Shown piece after piece: positions 46,296-56,614 of a DNA stretch of 64,000 nt. Origin of the DNA: Flavobacterium fontis (GTDB lineage: Bacteria; Bacteroidota; Bacteroidia; Flavobacteriales; Flavobacteriaceae); the NCBI RefSeq assembly GCF_900129405.1, contig NZ_FQVQ01000003.1, positions 62,001 to 126,000 of the forward strand. Direction: 5' to 3'. The notes beneath the pieces are model-generated. The model searched no databases. It was not told the DNA's origin and saw nothing but the letters and a program-made list of their open reading frames with translations. Every line of letters begins with the position of its first letter. The first letter of the stretch is position 1. Both the position numbers and the translations under genes were made by a program.

Positions 46296-46406
46296 TGCAG
46301 CAAGCTATCCTGCCGTTCTCTTTTGTTGATTTGACAACTAAATTTCTACGGCAGATAGCGCGGAAAGCGGGTGTTTGCGCGATAAATGCAGGGCGTTGTT
46401 GCTGCA
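46296..46406. repeat. nested palindromic element
   Basis: The outer arms TGCAGCAA (46296) and TTGCTGCA (46399) enclose CTATCCTGCCGT and ACGGCAGATAG, with a small inner GTTG/CAAC hairpin. The opening CAGCCCCGATTGCAG resembles the element at 20136. The 46176-46500 gap contains this, a short ATAATTC repeat block (about 46234-46268) and the pepP terminator; no gene was found. Confidence 0.5.
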
Positions 46407-46407
46407 T

Positions 46408-46431
46408 AAAAAAAACGGCCCAAAAGGCCGT
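46408..46431 (-). terminator. intrinsic terminator of the aminopeptidase gene
   Basis: ACGGCC/GGCCGT stem with a five-base loop followed on the minus strand by eight T, about 70 bp after the stop. Confidence 0.8.
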
Positions 46432-46500
46432 CTAAATTCATTAGTGCAGTTATAAACTTTTCACCGCAAACAAACTGTTCACTGCGACTGCGACTGTATA

Positions 46501-47796
46501 CTATTCCCCGTTCATCAATGATTCAATCTCTGCCGCTTCAATCGGAATGTTGCGCATGAGGTTGAACGGTGCGCCGCTCGCTTGGATGACTACATCGTCT
46601 TCTAAGCGAATTCCGAAACCTTCGGCGGGGATGTAAATGCCGGGTTCGACGGTAAACACCATATTGGGTTGCATCGGCTCGTGCAACAAACCGTAGTCGT
46701 GGGTGTCTAAGCCCAGATGGTGTGAAGTGCCATGCATAAAATATTTTTTGTAGGCAGGCCATGCAGGATCTTCGTTTTGCACATCGGCTTTGTCCAACAA
46801 GCCTAAGCCGAGCAATTCGGAGGTCATGATTTTACCCACTTCCACATGGTATTCTTTCCAAAGCGTGCCCGGAACCAACAGTTGGGTTGCTTCGTTTTTC
46901 ACTTTCAAAACCGCATTGTACACTGCGCGTTGGCGATCGGTGAACCGACCCGAAACGGGAATCGTGCGACTCAAATCGCTGGAATAATTGGCGTATTCGG
47001 CACCCACATCCAAAAGCAATAAATCGCCGGCCTTACATTCTTGGTTGTTTTCGATATAGTGCAGCACGTTGGCATTGGCGCCACTCGCGATAATTGGGGT
47101 GTAGGCAAAACCTTTGGAGCGGTTGCGCAAGAATTCGTGCGCAAATTCGGCTTCGATTTCATATTCCATCACGCCGGGTTTCACGAAGTTCAAGATGCGA
47201 CGGAACCCTTTTTCGGTAATGTCGCAAGCCGTTTGCATTAGGGCCAATTCTTGGTTTTCTTTTACCGAACGCAAGCGCTGTAAAATCGGGTTGGATTTCT
47301 CGACTTTGTGCGCGGGATAGGTTTCTTTCCACCATTTGATGAAACGATCTTCGCGGGTTTGCGTTTCTACGGCCGAACGGTAATGTTCGTTGGTGTTGAT
47401 GTAAATCGTGTCGGCGTAGGTCATCACTTCTTTTAACGTTTTTTGGAAATCTTGCAACCAAACAATGTTACGGATTCCTGAAACTTCAAATGCGCGTTCT
47501 TTGGTTAGTTTTTCCCCTTCCCAAATGGCGATATGTTCGTTGGTTTCGCGTAAAAACAAAATCTCACGTAAATGTGCATAGGGCGCATCGGGGAATAACA
47601 ACAAGATACTTTCTTCTTGATCGGCACCCGATAAATAAAAGATGTCGCGGTGTTGGGCAAAAGGCAATGTGCTGTCGGCCGATACGGGATAAATATCGTT
47701 GGAGTTAAAAATGGCAACGCTATTGGGTTTCATTTGTGCCGTAAACTTGGCGCGGTTGGCGATAAACAGTTCGCGGTCGATAGCATGGTATTTCAT
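46501..47796 (-). CDS. pepP: aminopeptidase P family protein (Xaa-Pro aminopeptidase)
   Basis: A 431-residue M24 metallopeptidase that removes N-terminal residues preceding proline. The dinuclear metal site is visible: Asp in LLDVGAEYANY, Asp in SSDLSRTIPVSG, His in HGTSHHLGLDTHDYG, Glu in FTVEPGIYIP and Glu in FGIRLEDDVVI. An N-terminal creatinase-like domain (about 1-170) is present, as in the E. coli enzyme. No signal peptide, so cytoplasmic. Single gene with its own terminator. Confidence 0.94.
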   Translation of the reverse strand: MKYHAIDRELFIANRAKFTAQMKPNSVAIFNSNDIYPVSADSTLPFAQHRDIFYLSGADQEESILLLFPDAPYAHLREILFLRETNEHIAIWEGEKLTKERAFEVSGIRNIVWLQDFQKTLKEVMTYADTIYINTNEHYRSAVETQTREDRFIKWWKETYPAHKVEKSNPILQRLRSVKENQELALMQTACDITEKGFRRILNFVKPGVMEYEIEAEFAHEFLRNRSKGFAYTPIIASGANANVLHYIENNQECKAGDLLLLDVGAEYANYSSDLSRTIPVSGRFTDRQRAVYNAVLKVKNEATQLLVPGTLWKEYHVEVGKIMTSELLGLGLLDKADVQNEDPAWPAYKKYFMHGTSHHLGLDTHDYGLLHEPMQPNMVFTVEPGIYIPAEGFGIRLEDDVVIQASGAPFNLMRNIPIEAAEIESLMNGE

Positions 47797-47977
47797 ATTC
47801 TTTGAGTTGAAGATTTTTTTAGTTGAAGATTTGAAAATGATTTATCAAAATTACGGATAAGTCTAAAGCGATTCGTAGACCAATGGCGTTATTTTAGATT
47901 TTTTCGAAATTCGATTTCAATATTAGGCAATTTTTGGAAATGAAGCGAAAAGTGTACTTTTAGAAAAAAATAAATCT

Positions 47978-48829
47978 ATGAAAAAGGTTGTCTTTATTCT
48001 AATCTTGCTTTTTGGTGTTTCTTTGCAGGCACAAGATAAGCCCGCGTATCAATTGTATGATAAAAAAGGGAAGAAGGTAACGTATAGCAAAATGCTAAAA
48101 GCTGCCGCGGCTACCGAAGTGGTGTTGTTTGGTGAATACCATAACAATGCGATTTGTCATTGGTTGCAATTGGAATTGACCAAGGATTTGGCCGAAATAA
48201 AGCCTTTGGTGATGGGTGCCGAAATGTTTGAAGCCGACAATCAACTCGCGGTGAATCGGTATTTGGCCGATAGTATTACACAAAAACAACTGGACAGTAC
48301 AGCGCGGTTGTGGGTTAATTATGAAACCGATTATAAGCCGTTGTTGGATTTTGCCAAAGAAAAGAAGATAACGTTTGTGGCGACCAACATTCCTCGTCGG
48401 TATGCTTCGATGGTAGCCAAAAAAGGATTTGAGGTATTGGAAACATTGACTGCTGAGGAAAAATCCTGGATGGCACCGTTGCCTATGCCTTATGATGCAA
48501 ATTTGCCTGGGTATGTCAATATGATGAAAATGATGGGCGAACGAACGAGTCCGAACATGCCCAAAGCCCAAGCCACCAAAGATGCAACGATGGGCTACTT
48601 TATTGCAAAGAACCTACAACCGGGGACGGTTTTTTTACATTTCAACGGCACGTACCATTCTGATAATTTTGACGGCATTAATTGGTATTTAAAAACATAT
48701 CAACCGGGGGTGAAAATTATGACCATCGCTTCGGTAGAGCAAAAGGATGTGGGAAAACTCGAAGCGGAGCATTACAATAAAGCCGACTTTATTCTCGTTA
48801 TCGATGAGGATGTAACAAAGACGTACTAG
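47978..48829 (+). CDS. ChaN family (haem-binding uptake-like) protein
   Basis: A 283-residue exported protein (signal VVFILILLFGVSLQAQ) of the ChaN/Tiki-related family. The diagnostic parts are VVLFGEYHNNAICH near the N terminus, then LVMGAEMFEADNQ, and TVFLHFNGTYHSDNFDGINW near the end. ChaN proteins bind haem in Gram-negatives such as Campylobacter; that role is inferred here. A lipoprotein gene follows 28 bp later. Confidence 0.86.
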   Translation: MKKVVFILILLFGVSLQAQDKPAYQLYDKKGKKVTYSKMLKAAAATEVVLFGEYHNNAICHWLQLELTKDLAEIKPLVMGAEMFEADNQLAVNRYLADSITQKQLDSTARLWVNYETDYKPLLDFAKEKKITFVATNIPRRYASMVAKKGFEVLETLTAEEKSWMAPLPMPYDANLPGYVNMMKMMGERTSPNMPKAQATKDATMGYFIAKNLQPGTVFLHFNGTYHSDNFDGINWYLKTYQPGVKIMTIASVEQKDVGKLEAEHYNKADFILVIDEDVTKTY

Positions 48830-48857
48830 TTTCGTCTAGAAGGTAAATGCTCTACGT

Positions 48858-49727
48858 ATGAAAAAATGGATCGCTTTTGGGATTGCTCTATTGGTTTTTG
48901 TACCTTTTTACTCTTGTGATCAGGAAGAAACGGTTGCAGAACCGTATTTAGTGGTTCGGTTTCAATTTGACCCTAATCAAGTGCGCTTAAACAATTTGGG
49001 GCAACCGGCGGCGGTTCCTTCGGGACATGCAGCACAATCGCCTACATTCAACACCATTGGAGCTCATTATTTGGAGTTAGCCCAAAACGCCAATACACAA
49101 TTGGGACAAGGCTTGGTGGTTTATCATGCGCCTGAAACCAATGCTGGCGGAGCGACGGCTATTGACTTTAATCAATCAAAGATCGTTGCCGAAGGAGCGG
49201 TTTTTCTAAAAATACCCTTACGCACCTTGGCACAAGGGACCTACGAGTGGGTTCGCGTTTCATTATCGTATCAAAATTACGGGATTTCTGTTCGGCATGC
49301 TGGTGCTGATTATGCGGGAACCTTGGCAAGTTTTGTGGGGTATAACACCTACATTACAAGCCATGCCATAGGGAATAATTTTTTCGCTGTCGATGGCAAT
49401 CGGACGCAAGGGTATTGGGCGTTTGCGTTAAATGATTTCCCATATTCATCTTCTGGCCAAGCTCCTGCCGGAGCAACCACGGTACCCAATCCTTTAGCGG
49501 CCACTTCACCTATCCCTGCGGGGTCATGTGTGGTTACAGGGAAATTTCCCGTAGCATTACAAATCACAGGCAACGAAACTCGCGATATTGAACTCACGCT
49601 CTCATTGTCCAACAACAACAGTTTTGAATGGGTTGAAGTGGTGTCTGATGGAAAGTTTGAACCTGCAGCAGGCGAAACGGTAGTTGATATGGGGTTGCGG
49701 GGTTTGCTTCCAACCTTTGAAAAATAA
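48858..49727 (+). CDS. lipoprotein of unknown function
   Basis: A 289-residue lipoprotein (LLVFVPFYSC, then acidic DQEETVAEP) with a beta-rich body. I do not recognise the family. It lies 28 bp after the ChaN-like gene in the same direction, so both may belong to one operon and could cooperate at the cell surface, but no metal- or haem-binding motif is clear. It ends about 170 bp before sdhC. Confidence 0.65.
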   Translation: MKKWIAFGIALLVFVPFYSCDQEETVAEPYLVVRFQFDPNQVRLNNLGQPAAVPSGHAAQSPTFNTIGAHYLELAQNANTQLGQGLVVYHAPETNAGGATAIDFNQSKIVAEGAVFLKIPLRTLAQGTYEWVRVSLSYQNYGISVRHAGADYAGTLASFVGYNTYITSHAIGNNFFAVDGNRTQGYWAFALNDFPYSSSGQAPAGATTVPNPLAATSPIPAGSCVVTGKFPVALQITGNETRDIELTLSLSNNNSFEWVEVVSDGKFEPAAGETVVDMGLRGLLPTFEK

Positions 49728-49828
49728 GCGTTTATTTTTTTTGTATTCCTATTTTTGCTGTCGATTTCCTTTCATTTTTGCAGTCCCCTAAACGCTTTTT
49801 AAATTCATTATAAATTAGTGCGAAAAGG

Positions 49829-49859
49829 TTGTAGTTAACTGCAAGAACCCTTATTTTTG
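49829..49859 (+). promoter_or_regulatory. promoter of sdhCAB
   Basis: TTG at 49829-49831, 20 bp spacer, TATTTTTG at 49852-49859. Initiation near 49866 rules out the in-frame start at 49857 and supports the ATG at 49899. Confidence 0.7.
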
Positions 49860-49898
49860 TTTGATTTTTTAAAAAACTATTACAATCAAATAAAAATT

Positions 49899-50789
49899 AT
49901 GGCAAAATCTGCACTTCTGAAGTCCTCCATTGCAAAAAAATATTGGATGGCGCTAACGGGTTTATTTTTATGCTTGTTTTTGGTCGGTCACTTGCTGGGG
50001 AATCTCCAGTTGATTTTCAGTGATGCCAAGCATTTCAACGATTATGCGTTGTTTATGACGACCAATCCAGCGGTAAAAATTCTTTCTTACCTTACTTACA
50101 TTTCCATCATTTTCCATGCGGTAGATGGTATTTTATTGACGGTTCAGAATAAAGCGGCTCGTCCCGTAGGCTATGCCAAAGTGAATGCGTCGGCGAGTAG
50201 TAGCTTGGCGTCTCGCAACATGGCGGTGTTGGGTACCTTAATCTTAGTTTTTATTGTAACCCACATGGCTAATTTCTGGGCTCGTATGCATTTTGATGAA
50301 AACATGCCTATTGTAGTGAAGGAAATAAACGGAGGTATGGGTGGAAAACAGCGCGTGGCTGTGGGAACGAAAGAGTCGCCAAACCCCTATTTCCAAATTG
50401 ATGAAAACGGACGCTTTGGTACAAAAATCTTAGAAGATATAAAAACACAATCCATGGGTCAATACGACTTAGCGGTTCGTGATTTGACTACCGTTTACAA
50501 CAAAAAAGACGGTGAAGTCATTTTTATTGGACAAAAAGACTTGTACAAAATCACCATCGATTTGTTTAAAGATAAAAAATGGGGAATGGCCGCTACAGGA
50601 TTATACGTTTTGGCCATGTTGGTTTTGGCATTTCACTTATTACACGGGTTTCAAAGTGCGTTCCAATCGATGGGCGTAACCAGTCGTAAGTTAACGCCAA
50701 TCATCAAAACATTCGGAACTGCTTTCGCTATTTTGGTTCCTGCTTTGTTTGCTGCGATTCCTGTTTACATTCATTTTTTCTTAAAATAA
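49899..50789 (+). CDS. sdhC: succinate dehydrogenase cytochrome b subunit, enlarged
   Basis: A 296-residue membrane anchor of succinate dehydrogenase/fumarate reductase, of the five-helix di-haem type. Candidate haem ligands lie in helices at His31 (LVGHLLGN), His73, His122 ([10 protein letters not shown]) and His246. Between helix 3 and the next helix is a hydrophilic stretch of about 75 residues (about 136-212) with acidic and basic character that is not expected in this small family, where about 220 residues is usual. The gene begins the sdhCAB operon; sdhA follows by 13 bp. Confidence 0.93.
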   Translation: MAKSALLKSSIAKKYWMALTGLFLCLFLVGHLLGNLQLIFSDAKHFNDYALFMTTNPAVKILSYLTYISIIFHAVDGILLTVQNKAARPVGYAKVNASASSSLASRNMAVLGTLILVFIVTHMANFWARMHFDENMPIVVKEINGGMGGKQRVAVGTKESPNPYFQIDENGRFGTKILEDIKTQSMGQYDLAVRDLTTVYNKKDGEVIFIGQKDLYKITIDLFKDKKWGMAATGLYVLAMLVLAFHLLHGFQSAFQSMGVTSRKLTPIIKTFGTAFAILVPALFAAIPVYIHFFLK

Positions 50790-50802
50790 TCAACATCACG
50801 AT

Positions 50803-52812
50803 ATGAAGTTAGATTCAAAAATACCGGAAGGTCACATTTCAGAAAAATGGACCAATCACAAGAATAACTTAAAGCTAGTAGCGCCCAATAACCGTCCCAA
50901 AATCGACATTATTGTGGTAGGTACTGGATTGGCAGGTGCTTCTGCGGCCGCTTCCTTAGGAGAAATGGGGTATAATGTAAAGGCATTCTGTTTCCAAGAT
51001 TCACCGCGTCGTGCGCACTCCATTGCGGCACAAGGGGGAATCAATGCTGCCAAAAACTACCAAAATGACGGAGACTCTGTGTACCGTTTGTTTTATGATA
51101 CCATTAAGGGAGGCGACTATCGTGCTCGCGAGGCCAACGTACACCGTTTGGCGGAAGTGTCGGGTAACATCATCGACCAATGTGTAGCTCAAGGGGTTCC
51201 TTTTGCTCGTGAATATGGTGGGATGTTGGACAACCGTTCTTTTGGTGGAACGCAAGTACAGCGTACATTCTATGCAGCGGGTCAAACCGGGCAACAATTG
51301 TTGCTAGGAGCTTATTCTGCTTTGTCACGTCAAATCGGATTGGGACGCGTACAAATGTTTAACCGTCACGAAATGATGGATTTGGTTAAAGTTGACGGGA
51401 AAGCGCGTGGGATTATTGCGCGCAACTTAGTTACAGGTGAAATCGAACGTCACTCTGCTCACGCGGTGATTATTGCTTCTGGAGGATATGGGAATGTATA
51501 TTTCTTGTCGACCAATGCGATGGGAAGTAACGTAACGGCAGCGTGGAAAGTACACAAACAAGGCGCCTTATTTTCCAATCCTTGTTTCGTACAAATTCAC
51601 CCAACGTGTATTCCTGTACATGGAACCAATCAATCCAAGTTGACATTGATGTCGGAGTCTCTCCGTAACTCAGGTCGTATTTGGGTGCCAAAGAAAAAAG
51701 AAGATGCAGAAGCCATTCGCGCAGGGCAATTGAAACCCACGCAAATTGCAGAAGAAGATAGAGATTATTTCTTGGAAAGAAGATACCCGGCGTTTGGAAA
51801 CTTAGTGCCCCGTGACGTAGCTTCTCGCGCTGCCAAAGAGCGTTGTGATGCGGGATATGGTATTGAAGCAAACGACACCAATGAAGGGGTGTATTTGGAT
51901 TTCTCTACAGAAATTCAAAACAAAGGGAAGCAAGCCGCCTATGCGTCTGGAAATCATAATCCTTCCCCCGAAGAAATTACCCGTTTAGGTAAAAAATGGT
52001 TGGAAGAAAAATACGGTAACTTGTTTACCATGTACCAAAAAATTACCGACGAGAATCCGTATGAAACTCCGATGAAAATTTATCCAGCGGTACACTATAC
52101 CATGGGAGGTGTTTGGGTAGATTACAACTTACAGTCGACTATACCAGGTTGTTTCGTAGCAGGGGAAGCCAACTTCTCCGATCACGGAGCCAACCGACTT
52201 GGAGCGTCTGCTTTGATGCAAGGATTGGCCGATGGGTATTTCGTATTACCTTACACGGTTTCCAACTATTTGGCCGACGATATTCGTACCGGTAAAATTT
52301 CAACAAGCTTGCCTGAATTTGACGAAGCAGAAAAACGCGTAAAAGACCAAATCAACAGTTTCTTGTCGAATAATGGTACCAAGACCGTTGACTATTTCCA
52401 CAAACGCTTAGGATTAATCATGTGGAATAAAGTCGGAATGGGACGAAATGAGCAAGGATTAAAAGAAGCCATCAGCGAAATAGATGCGTTACGTGCAGAA
52501 TTCTACAAAGACGTCTTCGTTCCAGGAAGCGCTGATGAGTTGAACCAAGAATTGGAAAAAGCACTTCGCGTGGCCGATTTCCTTGAATTGGGTCAGTTGA
52601 TGGCGATGGACGCCTTAGAACGTAATGAATCTTGCGGAGGTCACTTCCGTGAAGAGTACCAAGACGCTGAAGGGGAAACGCTTCGCGATGACGAAAACTA
52701 TGCTTTTGTGAGTGCTTGGGAATACAAAGGCCCCGACATTAGCAAAGAAGAACTTCACAAAGAAGAGCTGAAATACGAGTATATTAAAATTGCAGCGAGA
52801 AACTATAAATAA
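50803..52812 (+). CDS. sdhA: succinate dehydrogenase/fumarate reductase flavoprotein subunit
   Basis: A 669-residue FAD-containing subunit that oxidises succinate to fumarate in the TCA cycle and respiratory chain. The FAD-binding start ([18 protein letters not shown]), the histidyl-FAD region ([15 protein letters not shown]), the substrate-site HTMGG-like YTMGGVWV and the [18 protein letters not shown] segment are all present. The length is as in the Bacteroidota and Wolinella-type enzymes. It lies between sdhC and sdhB with spacings of 13 and 7 bp. Confidence 0.97.
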   Translation: MKLDSKIPEGHISEKWTNHKNNLKLVAPNNRPKIDIIVVGTGLAGASAAASLGEMGYNVKAFCFQDSPRRAHSIAAQGGINAAKNYQNDGDSVYRLFYDTIKGGDYRAREANVHRLAEVSGNIIDQCVAQGVPFAREYGGMLDNRSFGGTQVQRTFYAAGQTGQQLLLGAYSALSRQIGLGRVQMFNRHEMMDLVKVDGKARGIIARNLVTGEIERHSAHAVIIASGGYGNVYFLSTNAMGSNVTAAWKVHKQGALFSNPCFVQIHPTCIPVHGTNQSKLTLMSESLRNSGRIWVPKKKEDAEAIRAGQLKPTQIAEEDRDYFLERRYPAFGNLVPRDVASRAAKERCDAGYGIEANDTNEGVYLDFSTEIQNKGKQAAYASGNHNPSPEEITRLGKKWLEEKYGNLFTMYQKITDENPYETPMKIYPAVHYTMGGVWVDYNLQSTIPGCFVAGEANFSDHGANRLGASALMQGLADGYFVLPYTVSNYLADDIRTGKISTSLPEFDEAEKRVKDQINSFLSNNGTKTVDYFHKRLGLIMWNKVGMGRNEQGLKEAISEIDALRAEFYKDVFVPGSADELNQELEKALRVADFLELGQLMAMDALERNESCGGHFREEYQDAEGETLRDDENYAFVSAWEYKGPDISKEELHKEELKYEYIKIAARNYK

Positions 52813-52819
52813 TTGAAAC

Positions 52820-53581
52820 ATGGCTTCTAAAAAGAACATCAATATAAACTTGAAAATTTGGCGTCAAAAAAATGGAAACGTCAAAGGACAATTGGTCGAT
52901 TATAAGTTGGATAACGTCTCTACCGACAGCTCCTTCCTCGAAATGTTAGACCAATTGAATGAACAATTGGTATCTCAAAAACAAGAGCCTGTAGCGTTCG
53001 ATCACGATTGTCGTGAGGGAATTTGCGGTTCCTGCTCTCTGTTTATCAACGGACGTGCACACGGGCCAGATACAGGAATTACCACCTGTCAGTTGCACAT
53101 GCGTATGTTTAAAGATGGCGATACTATTTATGTAGAGCCATGGAGAAGCCGCGCGTTCCCAATCATCAAAGACTTGGTGGTAGATCGCAGTGCTTTCGAC
53201 CGTATCCAACAAGCAGGAGGTTTCGTTTCAGTAAACACCTCAGGCCGTACCATCGATGCCAACACAATTCCAGTACCTAAAGAGAATGCTGACAAAGCAT
53301 TTGAAGCTGCGGCTTGTATCGGTTGTGGTGCCTGTGTGGCCACTTGTAAAAACGGTTCTGCGATGTTGTTTGTGGGCGCCAAAGTATCGCAATACGCTTT
53401 GTTACCCCAAGGAAAAGTCGAAGCTACACAGCGTGTAATGAACATGGTACGTCAAATGGACGAAGAAGGATTCGGAAATTGTACCAATACTGGAGCATGT
53501 GAAATCGAATGTCCAAAAGGAATTTCCTTAGAAAACATCGCCCGCATGAACCGCGAATATTTGAAAGCAAGTCTTAAATAA
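52820..53581 (+). CDS. sdhB: succinate dehydrogenase/fumarate reductase iron-sulphur subunit
   Basis: A 253-residue electron-transfer subunit. The 2Fe-2S domain cysteines are in [12 protein letters not shown] and TTCQLHM; the C-terminal domain has [11 protein letters not shown] and [14 protein letters not shown] for the 4Fe-4S and 3Fe-4S clusters. It completes the sdhCAB operon; a terminator follows 26 bp after the stop. Confidence 0.97.
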   Translation: MASKKNININLKIWRQKNGNVKGQLVDYKLDNVSTDSSFLEMLDQLNEQLVSQKQEPVAFDHDCREGICGSCSLFINGRAHGPDTGITTCQLHMRMFKDGDTIYVEPWRSRAFPIIKDLVVDRSAFDRIQQAGGFVSVNTSGRTIDANTIPVPKENADKAFEAAACIGCGACVATCKNGSAMLFVGAKVSQYALLPQGKVEATQRVMNMVRQMDEEGFGNCTNTGACEIECPKGISLENIARMNREYLKASLK

Positions 53582-53606
53582 TTCCTCAAAAAGGTTAATT
53601 CATAAA

Positions 53607-53634
53607 AAAGCACTTCTCACGAGGTGCTTTTTTT
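53607..53634 (+). terminator. intrinsic terminator of sdhCAB
   Basis: AAAGCACTTC/GAGGTGCTTT stem with loop TCAC and a T run. The sequence after it (53640-53770) includes a GCCCCG/CGGGGC pair and other palindromes but no gene. Confidence 0.8.
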
Positions 53635-53770
53635 ATTTAGGCGAGCCCCGTCCTGTTTTTTACTACCTAGGAATTTTAAATTTCGGGGCCCTATCCGCCG
53701 AGCACGGCACTTGGCTTCTGCTTGCCTGCCGTTAGGTAGGTCCCCCTCACAATCCCTGCACAAAAAAACG

Positions 53771-53778
53771 TATATTTG
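53771..53778 (+). promoter_or_regulatory. -7 box of the GH92 gene
   Basis: TATATTTG 23 bp before the start codon, matching TAnnTTTG. Confidence 0.45.
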
Positions 53779-53801
53779 AAAACAACAAACCAACGACACA
53801 A

Positions 53802-56612
53802 ATGAAATCCCTTTTTACACTCGTACTTTCGGGATGGGTGCTACTACTCCCCGCTCAAAATTTATCGCAATATGTCAATCCCATGATTGGAACCGACGGT
53901 CATGGCCATACGTTTCCAGGAGCCACTCTACCTTACGGAATGGTTCAACTCTCCCCCGATACGCGTATTGATGGCAGTTGGGACGGATGTTCAGGCTACC
54001 ACTATTCAGATTCCGTGATATACGGATTTTCTCATACGCATTTAAACGGAACAGGGTGCTCTGATTATGGCGATATTATGCTAATGCCTACAATGGGCGA
54101 TGTTTCTTTCGATCCGAAAGTGTACGGTTCTCCTTTTTCTCATACCACCGAAAAAGCCAGCGCTGGCTATTATGAAGTTCGCCTCGAAAAGCACCAAATT
54201 CTAGCGCGATTCACCGCGTCAACGCGAGTGGGTTTTCATGAATATACCTTTACAAAAGCAGGGTTGGCCAATTTAATCCTCGATTTAAACCATAGAGATA
54301 AATTGCTATATGGCGAAATACGTGTAGTCAATAACCGCACACTCGAAGTGCTCCGTCGTAGCGAAGCTTGGGCCAAAGATCAATGGGTATTTGCCCGCAT
54401 TGAATTTGATACCCCCATGAATATAGCGCGTGTGGAAGCCAATCGTTCACAACAAAATGATTTTTACACCGGGACAGAATTGAAAATCGCACTTCAGAAA
54501 AGTGTCAATGCCGGAGATAAAATTAAGGTTAAAGTTACCCTTTCGCCTACTTCCTACGAAGGAGCTCGTTTAAACAGTAGTGAGATTACGGGTTGGGACT
54601 TTAATCAGGTGCAAAAAAATGCCGAAAAAGCGTGGGAAGCGGAACTGTCAAAAATTCAAATTTCAACGGCCAATAGCGACCAAAAAACAGTCTTTTATAC
54701 GGCGCTTTACCACACGATGATGCAGCCCAACATCGCTCAAGATCTGGATGGCTCCTACCGTGGACGCGACAATCGCATTCACAAAGCTGAGGGGTTTACC
54801 TATTACTCGGTTTTTTCCTTGTGGGATACCTTTCGAGCTGCCCATCCTTTGTACACTTTAATCGACAAAAAACGCACCGCCGATTACATTAACACCTTTA
54901 TCAAACAATATGAACAAGGAGGACGCTTGCCGGTTTGGGAATTAGCGTCCAACGAAACCGATTGTATGATTGGTTATCACGCGGTCTCCGTTATTGCTGA
55001 TGCCATGGCGAAAGGAATTCAAGGGTTTGATTATCAAAAAGCGTTTGAAGCTTCCAAACATTCGGCAATGCTCGATCATTTGGGACTGGAAGCATACAAA
55101 AAACAAGGATTTATTGCCATGGACGATGAGCACGAAAGTGTTTCCAAAACTTTAGAATACGCCTACGACGATTGGTGTATAGCCCAAATGGCCAAAATTT
55201 TAGGCAAATCTGACGATTACCAGTATTTTATGAAACGCGCCCAAGCATGGAAAAATGTTTTTGATCCGAATACAGGGTTTATGCGTCCCAAGAAAAATGG
55301 GGGATGGGATAAACCGTTTGACCCGCGCGAAATCAACAATAATTTTACCGAAGGCAACAGTTGGCAGTACTCCTTTTTTGTCCCCCAAGACATCACTGGC
55401 ATGATCGAGGCCTATGGAGGCAATTCAAAGTTTGAAGCCAAATTAGACGAAATGTTCAACAGTGAAAGCAAGACCACAGGACGTGAACAAGTGGATGTAA
55501 CCGGACTCATCGGCCAATATGCGCACGGAAATGAACCCAGTCATCACATGGCCTACCTCTATAATTTCATTGGAAAACCCGAAAAAACTAAAGAGAAAGT
55601 CCACTATATCCTGAACACCTTCTACAAAAACAGTCCCGACGGTTTGATTGGCAACGAAGATTGTGGTCAAATGAGTGCGTGGTATGTGTTGAGCGCTTTG
55701 GGGATGTATGCGGTTACTCCCGGAATTCCCGAATGGACACAAACCCAACCCTTGTTTTCTTCGGCGACGATTCAAATGGAAGACGGCTCTCGTGTTACCC
55801 TAACCCCTGAAACACCAAAAAGCCGTTTGGGAATTACCACGGTTCCAACAAATACGCAAGCAAATTTCGTAACCGCACCCAAAATTGTCCCCGTTCCTGT
55901 GATTGAAGCGGCACATAAAGCTTTTAAAGACCAAATGCAGGTTACCATCACTGCTCAGCATCCCTCGCATAAGATTTTCTATTTGGTTACCGTAAAAGGA
56001 GTCGATTATTCAAGAGTAAAGCGAACCTTCGTTCCTTATGTAGCTCCATTTACAATTGACGCAACGTCAACTGTGAGCGCTTATGTCATGGAAGGAACAC
56101 AAACGAGCCAAACGATTTTTGCTTCGTTTTTCAAAAAACCCAACACGTATTCTATAGCGATAAATTCAACCTACAATCCACAATACCATGCTGGCGGCCC
56201 CGAAGGCTTACTCGATGGGATTCACGGTACTACCAATTGGCGAAAAGGCGATTGGCAAGGATATCAAGCCCAAGATTTTGAAGCCGTAGTCGATTTGAAG
56301 GAAACCAAAAGCATTAGCACCTGCAAAACCTTCTGTTTGCAAGATACCCGTTCTTGGATTGTTATGCCTACACAAGTAGCCTATTACAGTTCACTCGATG
56401 GGGTTAACTTCACTTTGCTGGGAACACTAACCCATACGGTCGATCCGCAAGATTATGAAAATTCGATCCATGATTTTGCCTTGCAGTTGCCCAAACCCAT
56501 TCAAGCCCGTTACCTCAAAGTAAAAGCCATCAATTTCGGCAAATTACCCGAGTGGCATATCGGTGCAGGCGGAGATGCTTTTATTTTTGTAGATGAAATT
56601 GAAATCAACTAA
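53802..56612 (+). CDS. GH92 family alpha-mannosidase
   Basis: A 936-residue exported exo-alpha-mannosidase-family enzyme (signal SLFTLVLSGWVLLLPAQ). GH92 hallmarks are MIGTDGHGHTFPGATLPYGMVQLSPDTR-like N-terminal residues, the ETDCMIGYHAVSVIADA helix and the C-terminal GNEDCGQMSAWYVLSALG catalytic segment. After the glycosidase domain come a small beta-domain (about 700-770) and a discoidin-like C-terminal domain (about 790-936) likely to bind carbohydrate. It probably trims mannose-containing glycans; no PUL partner (SusC/SusD) is in the window. The nitrilase gene follows by 2 bp. Confidence 0.9.
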   Translation: MKSLFTLVLSGWVLLLPAQNLSQYVNPMIGTDGHGHTFPGATLPYGMVQLSPDTRIDGSWDGCSGYHYSDSVIYGFSHTHLNGTGCSDYGDIMLMPTMGDVSFDPKVYGSPFSHTTEKASAGYYEVRLEKHQILARFTASTRVGFHEYTFTKAGLANLILDLNHRDKLLYGEIRVVNNRTLEVLRRSEAWAKDQWVFARIEFDTPMNIARVEANRSQQNDFYTGTELKIALQKSVNAGDKIKVKVTLSPTSYEGARLNSSEITGWDFNQVQKNAEKAWEAELSKIQISTANSDQKTVFYTALYHTMMQPNIAQDLDGSYRGRDNRIHKAEGFTYYSVFSLWDTFRAAHPLYTLIDKKRTADYINTFIKQYEQGGRLPVWELASNETDCMIGYHAVSVIADAMAKGIQGFDYQKAFEASKHSAMLDHLGLEAYKKQGFIAMDDEHESVSKTLEYAYDDWCIAQMAKILGKSDDYQYFMKRAQAWKNVFDPNTGFMRPKKNGGWDKPFDPREINNNFTEGNSWQYSFFVPQDITGMIEAYGGNSKFEAKLDEMFNSESKTTGREQVDVTGLIGQYAHGNEPSHHMAYLYNFIGKPEKTKEKVHYILNTFYKNSPDGLIGNEDCGQMSAWYVLSALGMYAVTPGIPEWTQTQPLFSSATIQMEDGSRVTLTPETPKSRLGITTVPTNTQANFVTAPKIVPVPVIEAAHKAFKDQMQVTITAQHPSHKIFYLVTVKGVDYSRVKRTFVPYVAPFTIDATSTVSAYVMEGTQTSQTIFASFFKKPNTYSIAINSTYNPQYHAGGPEGLLDGIHGTTNWRKGDWQGYQAQDFEAVVDLKETKSISTCKTFCLQDTRSWIVMPTQVAYYSSLDGVNFTLLGTLTHTVDPQDYENSIHDFALQLPKPIQARYLKVKAINFGKLPEWHIGAGGDAFIFVDEIEIN

Positions 56613-56614
56613 CG

